DNA from: a virus
Direction: 5' to 3' (one strand)
IMG/VR virus record: IMGVR_UViG_3300031774_000046
Location: 1-42,443 of that record
DNA: 42,443 bases
Part shown: one piece after another, positions 33,049 to 42,000 of the stretch
Position numbering within the stretch: position 1 is the first letter of the stretch
Layout of the letters: every line of letters begins with the position of its first letter
Translations under genes and position numbers: made by a program
The notes under the pieces: generated by a model
Databases searched by the model: none
What the model saw: only the letters and a program-made list of their open reading frames with translations
What the model was told of the DNA's origin: nothing

Positions 33049-35361
33049 TTAAGCTGAGAATGATGCCCCAGTCGGTAGAATGTTGAAATCAATTACAATG
33101 AATTCAGCCGTTTTTGTAGGTTGTAAAAATATTTGACCTGCTAAAACGTTTCTATCGATTACATCTGGAGTGTTGTTAGTTTCATCCATTACAACTCTAA
33201 ATGCATATAACCCTTGTCTTTGTTGTACTCCTTCTAAATAAGGTTGTACTGTGTTAATAAATCTACTTCTTGTTTGTGCCGTATTTTGTTCGAATACTAA
33301 GTATCTCGAAGTACTTGCAACAAACTTCTTAACTTTGATTAACAATCTTCTTACGTTGATTCTATCTAAAGCTGATGCCTTATCTTGTAAAGTTTTTTGT
33401 CCGAAAGCAACAATTCCTTCGCCTGGGAACTGAGCAATTGGGTTAACTTTTCCTTCATATAAAGTATCTCTCTCAGCATGTGTTAATCTGTTTAGTACAG
33501 AAACAGCACCTACGATACCACCTCTGTTTAAACCAGCTGGTGCAAACCACTCAGCAGCAACTCTATCATTTGCAGCATAAATACCAGGTAGTAATGTTGA
33601 TGGGGGAACTGCCGTTAATTTGTTAGTATTTCCATCAATTGTTTTGACCCACGGGTAATATGTACCTACATAATTAGAATCGATTGCCTCAGCTTGTGTT
33701 ACTACCTGTCCTATACTATCATCTTGGGCAGTTACATCACCGATAAAGAATGCATCTTGTCTAGCTTCTACCATATCTACAATCTTATCAAATACATAAG
33801 AGTGTAATCTTCTTACAACACCAGGTGCAGATACCAAGTTGATATCGAAATCATCTGGATTAGATACTGCGTTGATTGCTTTTACATAAGCAACTGAACC
33901 ACTTGCAGTTGAACTAGATAAGTTAAATCCTTGAGAGTTACCAGCAGATATCGTTCCTCCTAAGTAAGGAGATATTGTTGGTGCACATCCATCAAACCCA
34001 CCTTGAAATGCTACTGAGAATTGTCTCTTAGCAACATCGATTGCCTTAGCACTAGAATCAGTTGAACCAGTCAGTTCATATGATAATGTACTATCAAATG
34101 CAAATACAGCATTTGAACCTTCACCAGCGTTTGTTGGTAGAGGAGCAAGATAATTAAGGTTATCTTTCTTTACTACTGCAGTTTCTAAATCGATACCTGA
34201 GTAGTTTAGTTTGTTAGATGAATTGTTAGAGTCAGAGTTAGTTTTAAACTTAACTGCAGATAATTCTGTTTCAGTTGTAAGTTTAATTGGATTAGTGTAT
34301 GCACCATGACCAAACGGTCCAGCAGTGACAGGGAATCCACTATTTACGTCTACTCTAATATATTTTGAGTTATTTCTATAATCACCACTATCAGTTTGTT
34401 TTCCATTAGCATCGATTGATACGTTTCTATCTCCGATTACTTTTGAAATATACTGAGGTGAAGCAGGGTCTAGGTTTACATTGTTAAATGTTTCTAGTAC
34501 TGATTTTCTTTTATCAGTATCACCAAATTTTCTAACTGCAATTGAGAATGTAGCATAATCAGTAGCATTAGAAGAACCAGCTTCTTTTACATTGAATATA
34601 GAAATTAATACTTGTTGATTCGTGTATGTACCATCACCTAAAGTATGGAATCTAAACAAGTTATGTCTTTCTCCAGAAATCAATTGAGAAACGATATATG
34701 GAGTAGTAGCATGTTGTACATCGTTTGTAAACAATTGAGCCGGTAGTTGTTCTGCAATTACTTGAGAACCACTATCAGAGATATATGTTCTTTGGTCATA
34801 TGAAGCTGATTGGAACCAGTTATATGAATAAGCTGTTTTTGAACCATATGGTGATTCTCCAAATACATCAGCGATATCATTTCCTGCAGTGTACAATACT
34901 GAAGAAGATATTTCTCCAAATGAACCACTTAATGAAAATGCCGATGCAGATTGTTGTGAATCAATTGAAGCTGAACCATTTAGGTTAAACCCAACTGAAG
35001 CATCTGAACCACTTGAATTGAATAGTGTTCCAGCTACAACGATTCCTCCATCAGAACCACTAATTTTAAGGGCAATACCATTAGTTTGAGTATAACCACC
35101 TAAGTGACCAACTCTTACTACTGTTACTGTTCCTGCTTCTCTTAAATAATTTTGTACGGTATATCCTGTATAGTTTGACCCATCAGGTGTACCGAAGATT
35201 TCATTGAAATCTGATTGTGTGTTTATTACAGTAGGTACAAACGCAGGTCCTTTATGTGTTGGTCCTATGATTGCTGCTCCTATTTCTCCAATTCCTTGTG
35301 AAAGGAAAGATAGGTCATTTTCTCTTGTAAATACACCAGGTGATACTATTTTTTCTGCCAT
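33049..35361 (-). CDS. 18: Contractile tail sheath protein (gp18 type)
   Basis: A 770-residue sheath protein. The N-terminus SPGVFTRENDLSFLSQGIGE, then GAAIIGPTHKGPAFVPTVIN and FNEIFGTPD...Y.VQNYLREAG are hallmarks of T4-like sheath proteins. The C-terminal third has GVVRRLHSYVFDKIVDMVEA, FPGEGIVAFGQKTLQDKASA, LDRINVRRLLIKVKKFVAST and an attachment arm ending PTKTAEFIVIDFNILPTGAS. The central part is long and Ser/Gly/Asn-rich, probably an exposed insertion domain. Shine-Dalgarno AGGAG is present. It contracts to drive the tube through the envelope. Confidence 0.96.
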   Translation of the reverse strand: MAEKIVSPGVFTRENDLSFLSQGIGEIGAAIIGPTHKGPAFVPTVINTQSDFNEIFGTPDGSNYTGYTVQNYLREAGTVTVVRVGHLGGYTQTNGIALKISGSDGGIVVAGTLFNSSGSDASVGFNLNGSASIDSQQSASAFSLSGSFGEISSSVLYTAGNDIADVFGESPYGSKTAYSYNWFQSASYDQRTYISDSGSQVIAEQLPAQLFTNDVQHATTPYIVSQLISGERHNLFRFHTLGDGTYTNQQVLISIFNVKEAGSSNATDYATFSIAVRKFGDTDKRKSVLETFNNVNLDPASPQYISKVIGDRNVSIDANGKQTDSGDYRNNSKYIRVDVNSGFPVTAGPFGHGAYTNPIKLTTETELSAVKFKTNSDSNNSSNKLNYSGIDLETAVVKKDNLNYLAPLPTNAGEGSNAVFAFDSTLSYELTGSTDSSAKAIDVAKRQFSVAFQGGFDGCAPTISPYLGGTISAGNSQGFNLSSSTASGSVAYVKAINAVSNPDDFDINLVSAPGVVRRLHSYVFDKIVDMVEARQDAFFIGDVTAQDDSIGQVVTQAEAIDSNYVGTYYPWVKTIDGNTNKLTAVPPSTLLPGIYAANDRVAAEWFAPAGLNRGGIVGAVSVLNRLTHAERDTLYEGKVNPIAQFPGEGIVAFGQKTLQDKASALDRINVRRLLIKVKKFVASTSRYLVFEQNTAQTRSRFINTVQPYLEGVQQRQGLYAFRVVMDETNNTPDVIDRNVLAGQIFLQPTKTAEFIVIDFNILPTGASFSA

Positions 35362-35386
35362 TTTATTTTACTCCTATTATCAAGTT

Positions 35387-35402
35387 TGTGTAATGATACA
35401 CA
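35387..35402 (-). other. Small hairpin in the sheath leader
   Basis: TGTGTA/TACACA, 6-bp stem with 4-nt loop, about 25 nt before the sheath start codon. The sequence just upstream (CTTATATGTGTA) looks like a degenerate version of the TATTTATA promoter motif. Role unknown. Confidence 0.4.
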
Positions 35403-35437
35403 TATAAGTATTATTAAATAATTCTAAAACACAAAAA

Positions 35438-35734
35438 TTACTTCTCGCTTTCTACGAGTTCAGTAGTTTTTTCTTCAGATGGTGTAAATACACCCGTTTG
35501 GGGGTCAAAATTACCATCTCCGTATTTTTTATTTAGTGTTGTGAATAATTCTTGTTCATCTACCACTAATTTGTTATAATTGGCTTCTACCAATCCTAAC
35601 TCTGTTTCAACCTCTTGTACTCTTCTCTTCTTTTCTAAATGAAGTTGTCCTAATTGTGCAAAAGATTGACCAATTTGTTGTCTAAGGTTATTAATTTTCC
35701 CTAGTTCTTCTTCTGTAAACTTTATTTCAGCCAT
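35438..35734 (-). CDS. Coiled-coil protein upstream of tail sheath
   Basis: A 98-residue acidic helical protein: EIKFTEEELGKINNLRQQIG, FAQLGQLHLEKKRRVQEVET, then NYNKLVVDEQELFTTLNKKY and a flexible GDGNFDPQTGVFTPSEEKTT end. Heptads are obvious from about residue 6 to 70. Similar ~100-residue coiled-coil proteins occur near virion genes of marine T4-like phages but I know no function. Preceded by a TATTTATA motif (35769-35776). Confidence 0.75.
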   Translation of the reverse strand: MAEIKFTEEELGKINNLRQQIGQSFAQLGQLHLEKKRRVQEVETELGLVEANYNKLVVDEQELFTTLNKKYGDGNFDPQTGVFTPSEEKTTELVESEK

Positions 35735-35768
35735 TTTGATATATAATTTAAAATGTTTATTGTGTATA

Positions 35769-35776
35769 TATAAATA
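35769..35776 (-). promoter_or_regulatory. Late-type promoter motif TATTTATA
   Basis: Minus-strand AACTTATATTTATATATACA, 34 nt before the coiled-coil gene start. Confidence 0.55.
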
Positions 35777-35801
35777 TAAGTTTTTTTCTCAAACGCTAAT
35801 T

Positions 35802-37100
35802 TTAAGCTGTAAATGTTAAAGTACTTGAATAAGCCCCTGCCAATCCACTTTTTATAGCTCTAACCCTAGCATAGTATGTATTACCAGCAACCAAACTATA
35901 TCCTTGTTGCAATTCAGCTGAGTTTTGATTCCATTCTGTTTCATTTGCCTCAGTACTACTAAAGTTACTTGCGGTAGATACTTGGAAATCATAAGCAGTT
36001 GCACCACTATAAGCTGTCCAACTAAGTGTTGGACTATTATAAGCCAACCCAGTCACTGCACTTGGTGCGGCTATATCTGTATGTGAATTACCACCTTTGT
36101 TGTGAGTTACATATCCATTTACTAAATAGGTATCTACTTCTTCTACATTTATTGATACGATTTCTACACTTTCCTTTACTATTTCAATTTTATCTACATT
36201 TACCTCAACTAAACCATCTTTTATTCCACCTGCTGCTTTAATCAATCTATCTCCTACTTGTAATCTAAACATTTCTTTGAATCTATAAATTGAATCAGCT
36301 TTATCCCAAACTAACATTGGGTGTTCAGATGTTGCAGTTATTTCACCATCATTAATATTATAATATGATGATGCGAATGAATAAATAATATCTTTTACCT
36401 TTACTTTTTCGAATTCACCTAGTACATCTCTTGCATTCCATTCAAAGAAATCTTCATCTGAATCTAGGTTTAGGTTATTTGGATTATATCCTACTAACTC
36501 ATCTCCTTCTTCTAAATCCCCAACTTCTACAATACTACCATCCCATTTTGTGATTGGTGAATCAGCAGTTAAACATAAAGCAGATGCGTTGTTATCATAT
36601 GAATCAACAGAATAAACAGTTTTATCTCTATTAGAACCAAAGTTACTCATATGACCGTTGAAGGTATCATCAAATACAACCCTTACTGTGTGTGTTGCAA
36701 CTGTTTGTAATTCAGTTTGTGTTCCCGCGTTTGACATTTCACTAGCAGCAAATACTGCAGTTTCACCAGCGTTTTCACTTACACTCAAGTTACTTCCAGC
36801 AGGTACACTCCATTTAAAGTTGGTGGGTTGGTCTGCTATTCCATCTGTAAATCTTGAACCAGTACCACTAAAGTTTAATCTATATGTTTCTGATGTATTT
36901 TCTACTACATATGTAAAACCAGAGATACCATCAACAGAATCTCCAGCAAAATCTGAAAGTTGTCTTGTTACACCATCTAATGTTGCATCAATACTTGTTT
37001 GAATGGCATTTAATGAAACACCACTACCAGTTGATGTTGTTCTAACTGCTGTTCCTAATTGTTTTAAACTTAAAGTATCTCCTGATGATAATGATGGCAT
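35802..37100 (-). CDS. Structural protein with Hint (intein/BIL-like) and FN3 domains
   Basis: A 432-residue protein with three parts. Residues 1-175 are strand-rich, beginning SSGDTLSLKQLGTAVRT, as in phage tail-fibre or neck proteins. Residues about 176-334 are a Hint domain: Cys176 in ALCLTADSPI (block A), EITATSEHPMLVW (block B, T-x-x-H), EVDTYLVNGYVTHN (blocks F/G) with terminal His333-Asn334. The residue after Asn is Lys, not Cys/Ser/Thr, so normal splicing is not expected; this is typical of bacterial-intein-like domains that cleave instead. Residues about 344-432 are a fibronectin type III domain (APSAVTGLAYNSPTLSWTAY...YYARVRAI). No homing endonuclease insert. A virion surface protein processed by self-cleavage is likely. 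Confidence 0.8.
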   Translation of the reverse strand: MPSLSSGDTLSLKQLGTAVRTTSTGSGVSLNAIQTSIDATLDGVTRQLSDFAGDSVDGISGFTYVVENTSETYRLNFSGTGSRFTDGIADQPTNFKWSVPAGSNLSVSENAGETAVFAASEMSNAGTQTELQTVATHTVRVVFDDTFNGHMSNFGSNRDKTVYSVDSYDNNASALCLTADSPITKWDGSIVEVGDLEEGDELVGYNPNNLNLDSDEDFFEWNARDVLGEFEKVKVKDIIYSFASSYYNINDGEITATSEHPMLVWDKADSIYRFKEMFRLQVGDRLIKAAGGIKDGLVEVNVDKIEIVKESVEIVSINVEEVDTYLVNGYVTHNKGGNSHTDIAAPSAVTGLAYNSPTLSWTAYSGATAYDFQVSTASNFSSTEANETEWNQNSAELQQGYSLVAGNTYYARVRAIKSGLAGAYSSTLTFTA

Positions 37101-37109
37101 AATGTTTTC

Positions 37110-38111
37110 CTATATATTATAAATATCAACTAACGATGATATCCATTTATTTTTATCAGAATAGTTTTCTATCATATATGATTTTAGTTTCCTAAACCAC
37201 TCTAATTTCGTTTTATATGGTGTTTCACATATCTTGTTATAAATATCATTAAAATCGTTTTTAAACGATGCACGATAAGGATAATCAAAATCTTTACACC
37301 AAGTTTCATGTAAAATTGGAAGTTTTCCATAATCTACTGCTTCAAATATACCATATCCAAATGGTTCATATAAGAAACATGAATGAGATACTCCCCAATC
37401 TTTTTTATAAAATGTATCTTTAAACTCAGAATTGTAATGATATATTTTGGATTTACTCAAATCTAGTTTTTGTCCACCTTTCCAAAAATACATTGTTTCT
37501 AATGCCTCTGTAAACATAAATGATTTTAACCCATCTAAAAAATGTACATTCTTTCTTCCTTCTGGTCTTGCACAGAATCCTATTGTATTCGATTCTGATA
37601 ACTCCCAATTCCTTTTAAACTCATAGTGATTGGTAATTGTTTTATCAGATATGGGAATATCAAATAATCCAACCCATATATTATGTTTACTATATTCAAC
37701 AACTTCCTTTTCCCATGTAGAATCCATATATGGTGCATGAACAACTCTTGAATCTGTTCCCATTGTTGATTTTAGTATATGGTCTACTGAATTATGTAGT
37801 ATGTTTGAATGTATCTTATCTTTATTATCTATAATACATTTCATTGGTGTATAATGTCCATGAAGTATATTGATTCTTCTGGCACCATTACAAAGTTCTT
37901 CAAACTTTTCTATATCATCTCCATGCCAATAAGTTTCGATTGGAAATTGATATCCAATTTCATCAAAATTATTTGGTTTATTTCTATGAATAAGAAGTAT
38001 GGGTTTTACTTTTAAGTTTGGTACAATTAATTCTAACCAATCATTTACCCATTTATCAGAACCTGCGTTGGTATAAGGACCACCGCCAGTTGTGTAATAA
38101 ATATCGTACAT
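37110..38111 (-). CDS. Glycosyltransferase, GT-B fold (GT4-like)
   Basis: A 333-residue glycosyltransferase-like protein. The N-terminal domain has YDIYYTTGGGPYTNAGSDKW, resembling the acceptor-side G-rich loop, and RRINILHGHYTPM. The C-terminal domain has SNTIGFCARPEGRKNVHFLD and the donor-site FLYEPFGYGIFEAVDYGKLP, an E-x7-E motif typical of GT4 enzymes. It lies 9 nt from the Hint-protein gene and 0 nt from the fibre gene, inside the tail-fibre operon, so it may glycosylate tail fibres or another virion protein. The sugar donor is unknown. Promoter motif of the Hint gene lies in its 3' end. Confidence 0.75.
   Translation of the reverse strand: MYDIYYTTGGGPYTNAGSDKWVNDWLELIVPNLKVKPILLIHRNKPNNFDEIGYQFPIETYWHGDDIEKFEELCNGARRINILHGHYTPMKCIIDNKDKIHSNILHNSVDHILKSTMGTDSRVVHAPYMDSTWEKEVVEYSKHNIWVGLFDIPISDKTITNHYEFKRNWELSESNTIGFCARPEGRKNVHFLDGLKSFMFTEALETMYFWKGGQKLDLSKSKIYHYNSEFKDTFYKKDWGVSHSCFLYEPFGYGIFEAVDYGKLPILHETWCKDFDYPYRASFKNDFNDIYNKICETPYKTKLEWFRKLKSYMIENYSDKNKWISSLVDIYNI
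37118..37125 (-). promoter_or_regulatory. Late-type promoter motif TATTTATA
   Basis: Minus-strand TTGATATTTATAATATATAG, 17 nt before the Hint-protein start and inside the end of the glycosyltransferase gene. An AGGA ribosome site follows. Confidence 0.5.
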
Positions 38112-39062
38112 TTATTTGATTTTTGATTCTAACTCTTCTACTCTTTTAAGAAGTTCTTTGTTTGATTCAATGAGTAGGGCTACTATCTTTTCGTATTTTA
38201 CCGCTTTATATCCACTTTCTCTTGTTTCTACAATCTCTGGTAATACTTTTTCTATTTCTTGTGCAATTACACCAACATCGTGTTGGCCTTTGAATACTTC
38301 GTGTTTATTATTCCAATCAAAAGTATATCCACCGATTTGTTTTAGTTTTTCGTTTGGATTTTCGATTGGTGTAACATTATCTTTATATCTTTCATCTGAA
38401 GAAGCGTATGCAACAACATCTTCACCAACATTAAGTGTTTTTACTATACCAACACCACCATCTACAACTAATGCCCCAGTCGTTTTACTTGTTGATTGAG
38501 TTGTATTATCTACATCTAATCTACCTGCAAGTGTATTAGCACCTGTACCAGTTTGAGTAATCTTACCACCAAAATCGATATCATCTGTGAATGTTGCTGA
38601 ACCTCCATTAGACATATCTAAGGTAAGGGCATCTATGGTTACAGTATTATCAACTCCTCTGAATATAATATCTTTATCATTCGTTGATGATTTAATTATG
38701 AAATTTGAGTTATCTCTTTTAAATCTACCATATTCAATACCATTATCTTTAAGAAGTACATCTGCATCATCGGCATCTAATGTAATATCTCCACCTACAT
38801 CTAAAATAAAATCACCAGCATCTGAAATTGTAGAACCATCAATAGTAATATCATCTACTGTTAAATTTCCTATAATAGAAATTGAACCAGTTGTAATGGA
38901 ATCGGTAGTTACTATATGTTGTATGGTAGCAGAACCATCGTTCTTTTCAAAGAATATTCTACCATCGTATGTGTTTATTGCTATTTCGCCTAAGGCAAGT
39001 TGTGAAGTAGAGGGTACTTTACCTTCGGTTGAAGAACGTTTTAATTTTATTGTCTGTGCCAT
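38112..39062 (-). CDS. Tail fibre protein with C-terminal S74 chaperone domain
   Basis: A 316-residue fibre. The N-terminus, AQTIKLKRSSTEGKVPSTSQ then LALGEIAINTYDGRIFFEK, is the short N-terminal module used by many fibres of marine phages. Strand-rich repeats follow (GNLTVDDITIDGSTISDAGD). From about 221, SSDERYKDNVTPIENP starts a Peptidase_S74 intramolecular chaperone, with GGYTFDWN and DVGVIAQEIEKVLPEIV, ending in a coiled coil. S74 domains fold fibre trimers and then cut themselves off, using the Ser/Lys of SSDERYK. It shares the S74 type with the adjacent 1,100-residue fibre. Confidence 0.9.
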   Translation of the reverse strand: MAQTIKLKRSSTEGKVPSTSQLALGEIAINTYDGRIFFEKNDGSATIQHIVTTDSITTGSISIIGNLTVDDITIDGSTISDAGDFILDVGGDITLDADDADVLLKDNGIEYGRFKRDNSNFIIKSSTNDKDIIFRGVDNTVTIDALTLDMSNGGSATFTDDIDFGGKITQTGTGANTLAGRLDVDNTTQSTSKTTGALVVDGGVGIVKTLNVGEDVVAYASSDERYKDNVTPIENPNEKLKQIGGYTFDWNNKHEVFKGQHDVGVIAQEIEKVLPEIVETRESGYKAVKYEKIVALLIESNKELLKRVEELESKIK

Positions 39063-39074
39063 TTAACTAAAATT

Positions 39075-42000
39075 CTATTTAGATTTTAGTTCCTCGATTT
39101 CTTTTTTCAATTCTTTAATTGATTCAATCAGTAAAGGAACAATTTTGTCATATTTTACTGCAAGGTAACCATTATCCCTTGTATCTACAAGTTCTGGCAT
39201 TACTTCTTGAATTTCTTGAGCAATTACCCCATAATCCTTACCTTTATAAATATTCTGTTTCTCTTCATTCCAATCAAAAGTGTTACCACTTATTTGAGAA
39301 ACTTTATCTAAAGCCCCTTCGATTGGTTGAATGTTATCTTTTAATCTTTTATCAGATGAGATGTATGCAACAATATCTCCCGTTGCCCCAACATCACCCG
39401 TTACTTTTAATTCGTATGTTGCATCACTTGCTCCACCTACACCAACTTTAGCAAATTGTACATTATCACTTGTTGCAATTCCTTGATTAGATGAACCTAA
39501 GTAACCCCATTGAGTATTTGATATTGTTACTGAATTTATATTTGCCAATTGAGATGCTTCAGCATTACTAATAGCAACTCCATTTATAGCAATTACATTA
39601 ATATCATTAGCACTACCAGTTGCATCTCCACCGATAGTTATTTGTGATGAACCACTTACTACTCCACCAATTAGTTCAGCAGAGAGAGTATCTCCAGTTA
39701 ATATCATATTAACTTCATTAGTATCAGAAACTGCTAAATTTGTATCAGATGAAATATCAACAGAAGTTAAATATGAGGATGTTGCAGCTGCAAGTTGGTT
39801 TAATCTAGTATCTTGTAAAGCTTGTTCAGTAGTAATTGAACCTGTTTCTGTGGATAATTGATTTAATCTATCTGTTTGTGTGTTATTAGTTGTATCATTA
39901 GAAGATGTGTAGGTGTTTAATGAACTTAAAATACCTAATACTTGTGATGAACCACTAACTACTGTTTCTGCATCTAACTTAGTTTTTACTCTTGCATCTG
40001 TATAATACTTATTTGTTGCTTCAGAAACATCATCAGTATCTATTGCTGAAATATCGATTCCATCTACTGTTCCACTTAGTGTTATATTACCAACAACATG
40101 CAAATCATCTGAGAATGAGAATCTTGAATCTGAATGAACCCATGTTAAAGTTTCATTGGCACCACCAATTGTAATACCAGCACCATCAGCTGCTGCTGAA
40201 TCAGCTGCCCCACTTGCTATTAGAATATTTTTATCTGCAACATTAAGGTTAGTTACATCAAGTTCAGTTGTTGAACCTTGAACTGTTAAGTTACCAAGAA
40301 TTGTTACATTACTTGAATCTAATGCAATTGCAGTTTCAACAGATGATGTAAATGATTCTAAGTTTGTAATATCAACATTATTAGATGCAGTATATGAATT
40401 TAATGATGTATTATAAACCTCATCATCTAAATATGTTTTGTCAATTACTGTACCTTGCCAAGTACCAGTTCCAATAGTACCAACAGTTGTGATAGAACTA
40501 GCACCTGTAAATCCTGTCTTATCTGCACTTTGTAGTACTACTTGACCAGAACCACTTATTACGGTTTCAGCAGTTAATTTAGTTTTTACTCTTGCATCTG
40601 TATAATATAGATTAGAACCTTCTGATAAGTTAGAAGTACTTGAACTTGATTCATCTATAAGTTTTATCCAATTACCTCCATGTGCAAAATATCCTTTACC
40701 AGTTCCATGAACATGAGCGAACATACCATGATAAGTTGATGCGTTTGGTAAATCTCCTTCAGTAGAATAAACATTCCCAAAGAGAACTTTATTACCACCC
40801 ATATCTAAATCAGAAGCTACAACAAAATCGATTACCTGTTGTGAACCAGAGATTATACCTTGTCCTAATTTTTTAGTAAACAATGTATCTGATTCTGTTT
40901 CTGTATAATATCTTCCATCTAAATCAACAGTTGTTGCAGTTGAACTAGTTACATGACCATTAGAATCTAATGTAATTGTTAAATCTTGTATTACAGTACC
41001 ATTAGAATTATCTTGTGATATATTTGAACCTGCACTTATACTTGGATGTGAAGTTAAGTATGAACCAGTTGCTGCTGCTAGTTGATTCAATCTTGTATCT
41101 TGACCTGAATTTGTTGTATCGTTTGATGCAGTATATGAATTCAATGAAGAAATATCGGTAGCACCTGCATTGGCAGTAACTGCATTTATAAAGTGTGATG
41201 AACCAGTATTTAACGCTAAAGTTAAATCACCACTTACACCACCTCCACTTAAACCTAAACCTGCACCAACCGATGTAACATCACCACCACCAGAAGATAC
41301 GATTGCATCGTTTACTGCAGCTGCAGTTGGTACAACAGTTGTATCGTTGAAAATAGAACTTGTTACGTTGAAGAACGCAGCAGTTCCAACTGAACCAGTG
41401 AATGTTGTTAATTGGTCTACTCTACTTACAAGTGAAGAAGTTGTAGTTTCTACGTTATCTAATCTACTATCTAAAGATTGAGTTGTTAGATGTATATTTG
41501 TAAATTTATTATCTTGTGAACCTGTAAATGTTTCTACTTGGTCTAATCTACTATCAAATGATGCGGTTATTGTATCAATACCATCTATTCTAGTATCAAT
41601 TGAAGCAGTTTCTAATTGTAATCTACCTAATCTTTGGTCAAATGAAGATGTAATAGTTTCAACATTATCCAATCTACTATCCAAAGATGATGTAGTTGAT
41701 TCTAAATTAGTTAATCTACCACTAAATGAGGATGTAGTACTTTCTACATTATCTAATCTTGAATCAAGTGAAGAAGTTACACCTTCAAGTGTTGTACTTT
41801 TTGCTTCTTCAATGTCTAACCTAGAATCTAGTGAAGAAGTTACACCTTCAAGTGTTGTACTTTTCGATTCCTCACGAGTTAATCTAGTATCTAATGAAGA
41901 AGTTGTAGATTCTACATTATCCAATCTACCATCCAATGATGAAGTTGTAGATTCTATATTTGTTAATCTACCATCAAAAGATGAAGTTACTGTTTCAATA

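Noticed and set aside
35802-37100. Complete splicing intein
   Set aside because: The residue after the terminal Asn is Lys rather than Cys, Ser or Thr and there is no endonuclease insert, so only a Hint/BIL-type domain is claimed.
38587-39066. 159-codon plus-strand frame opposite the S74 fibre
   Set aside because: Antisense shadow without any recognisable domain or promoter.
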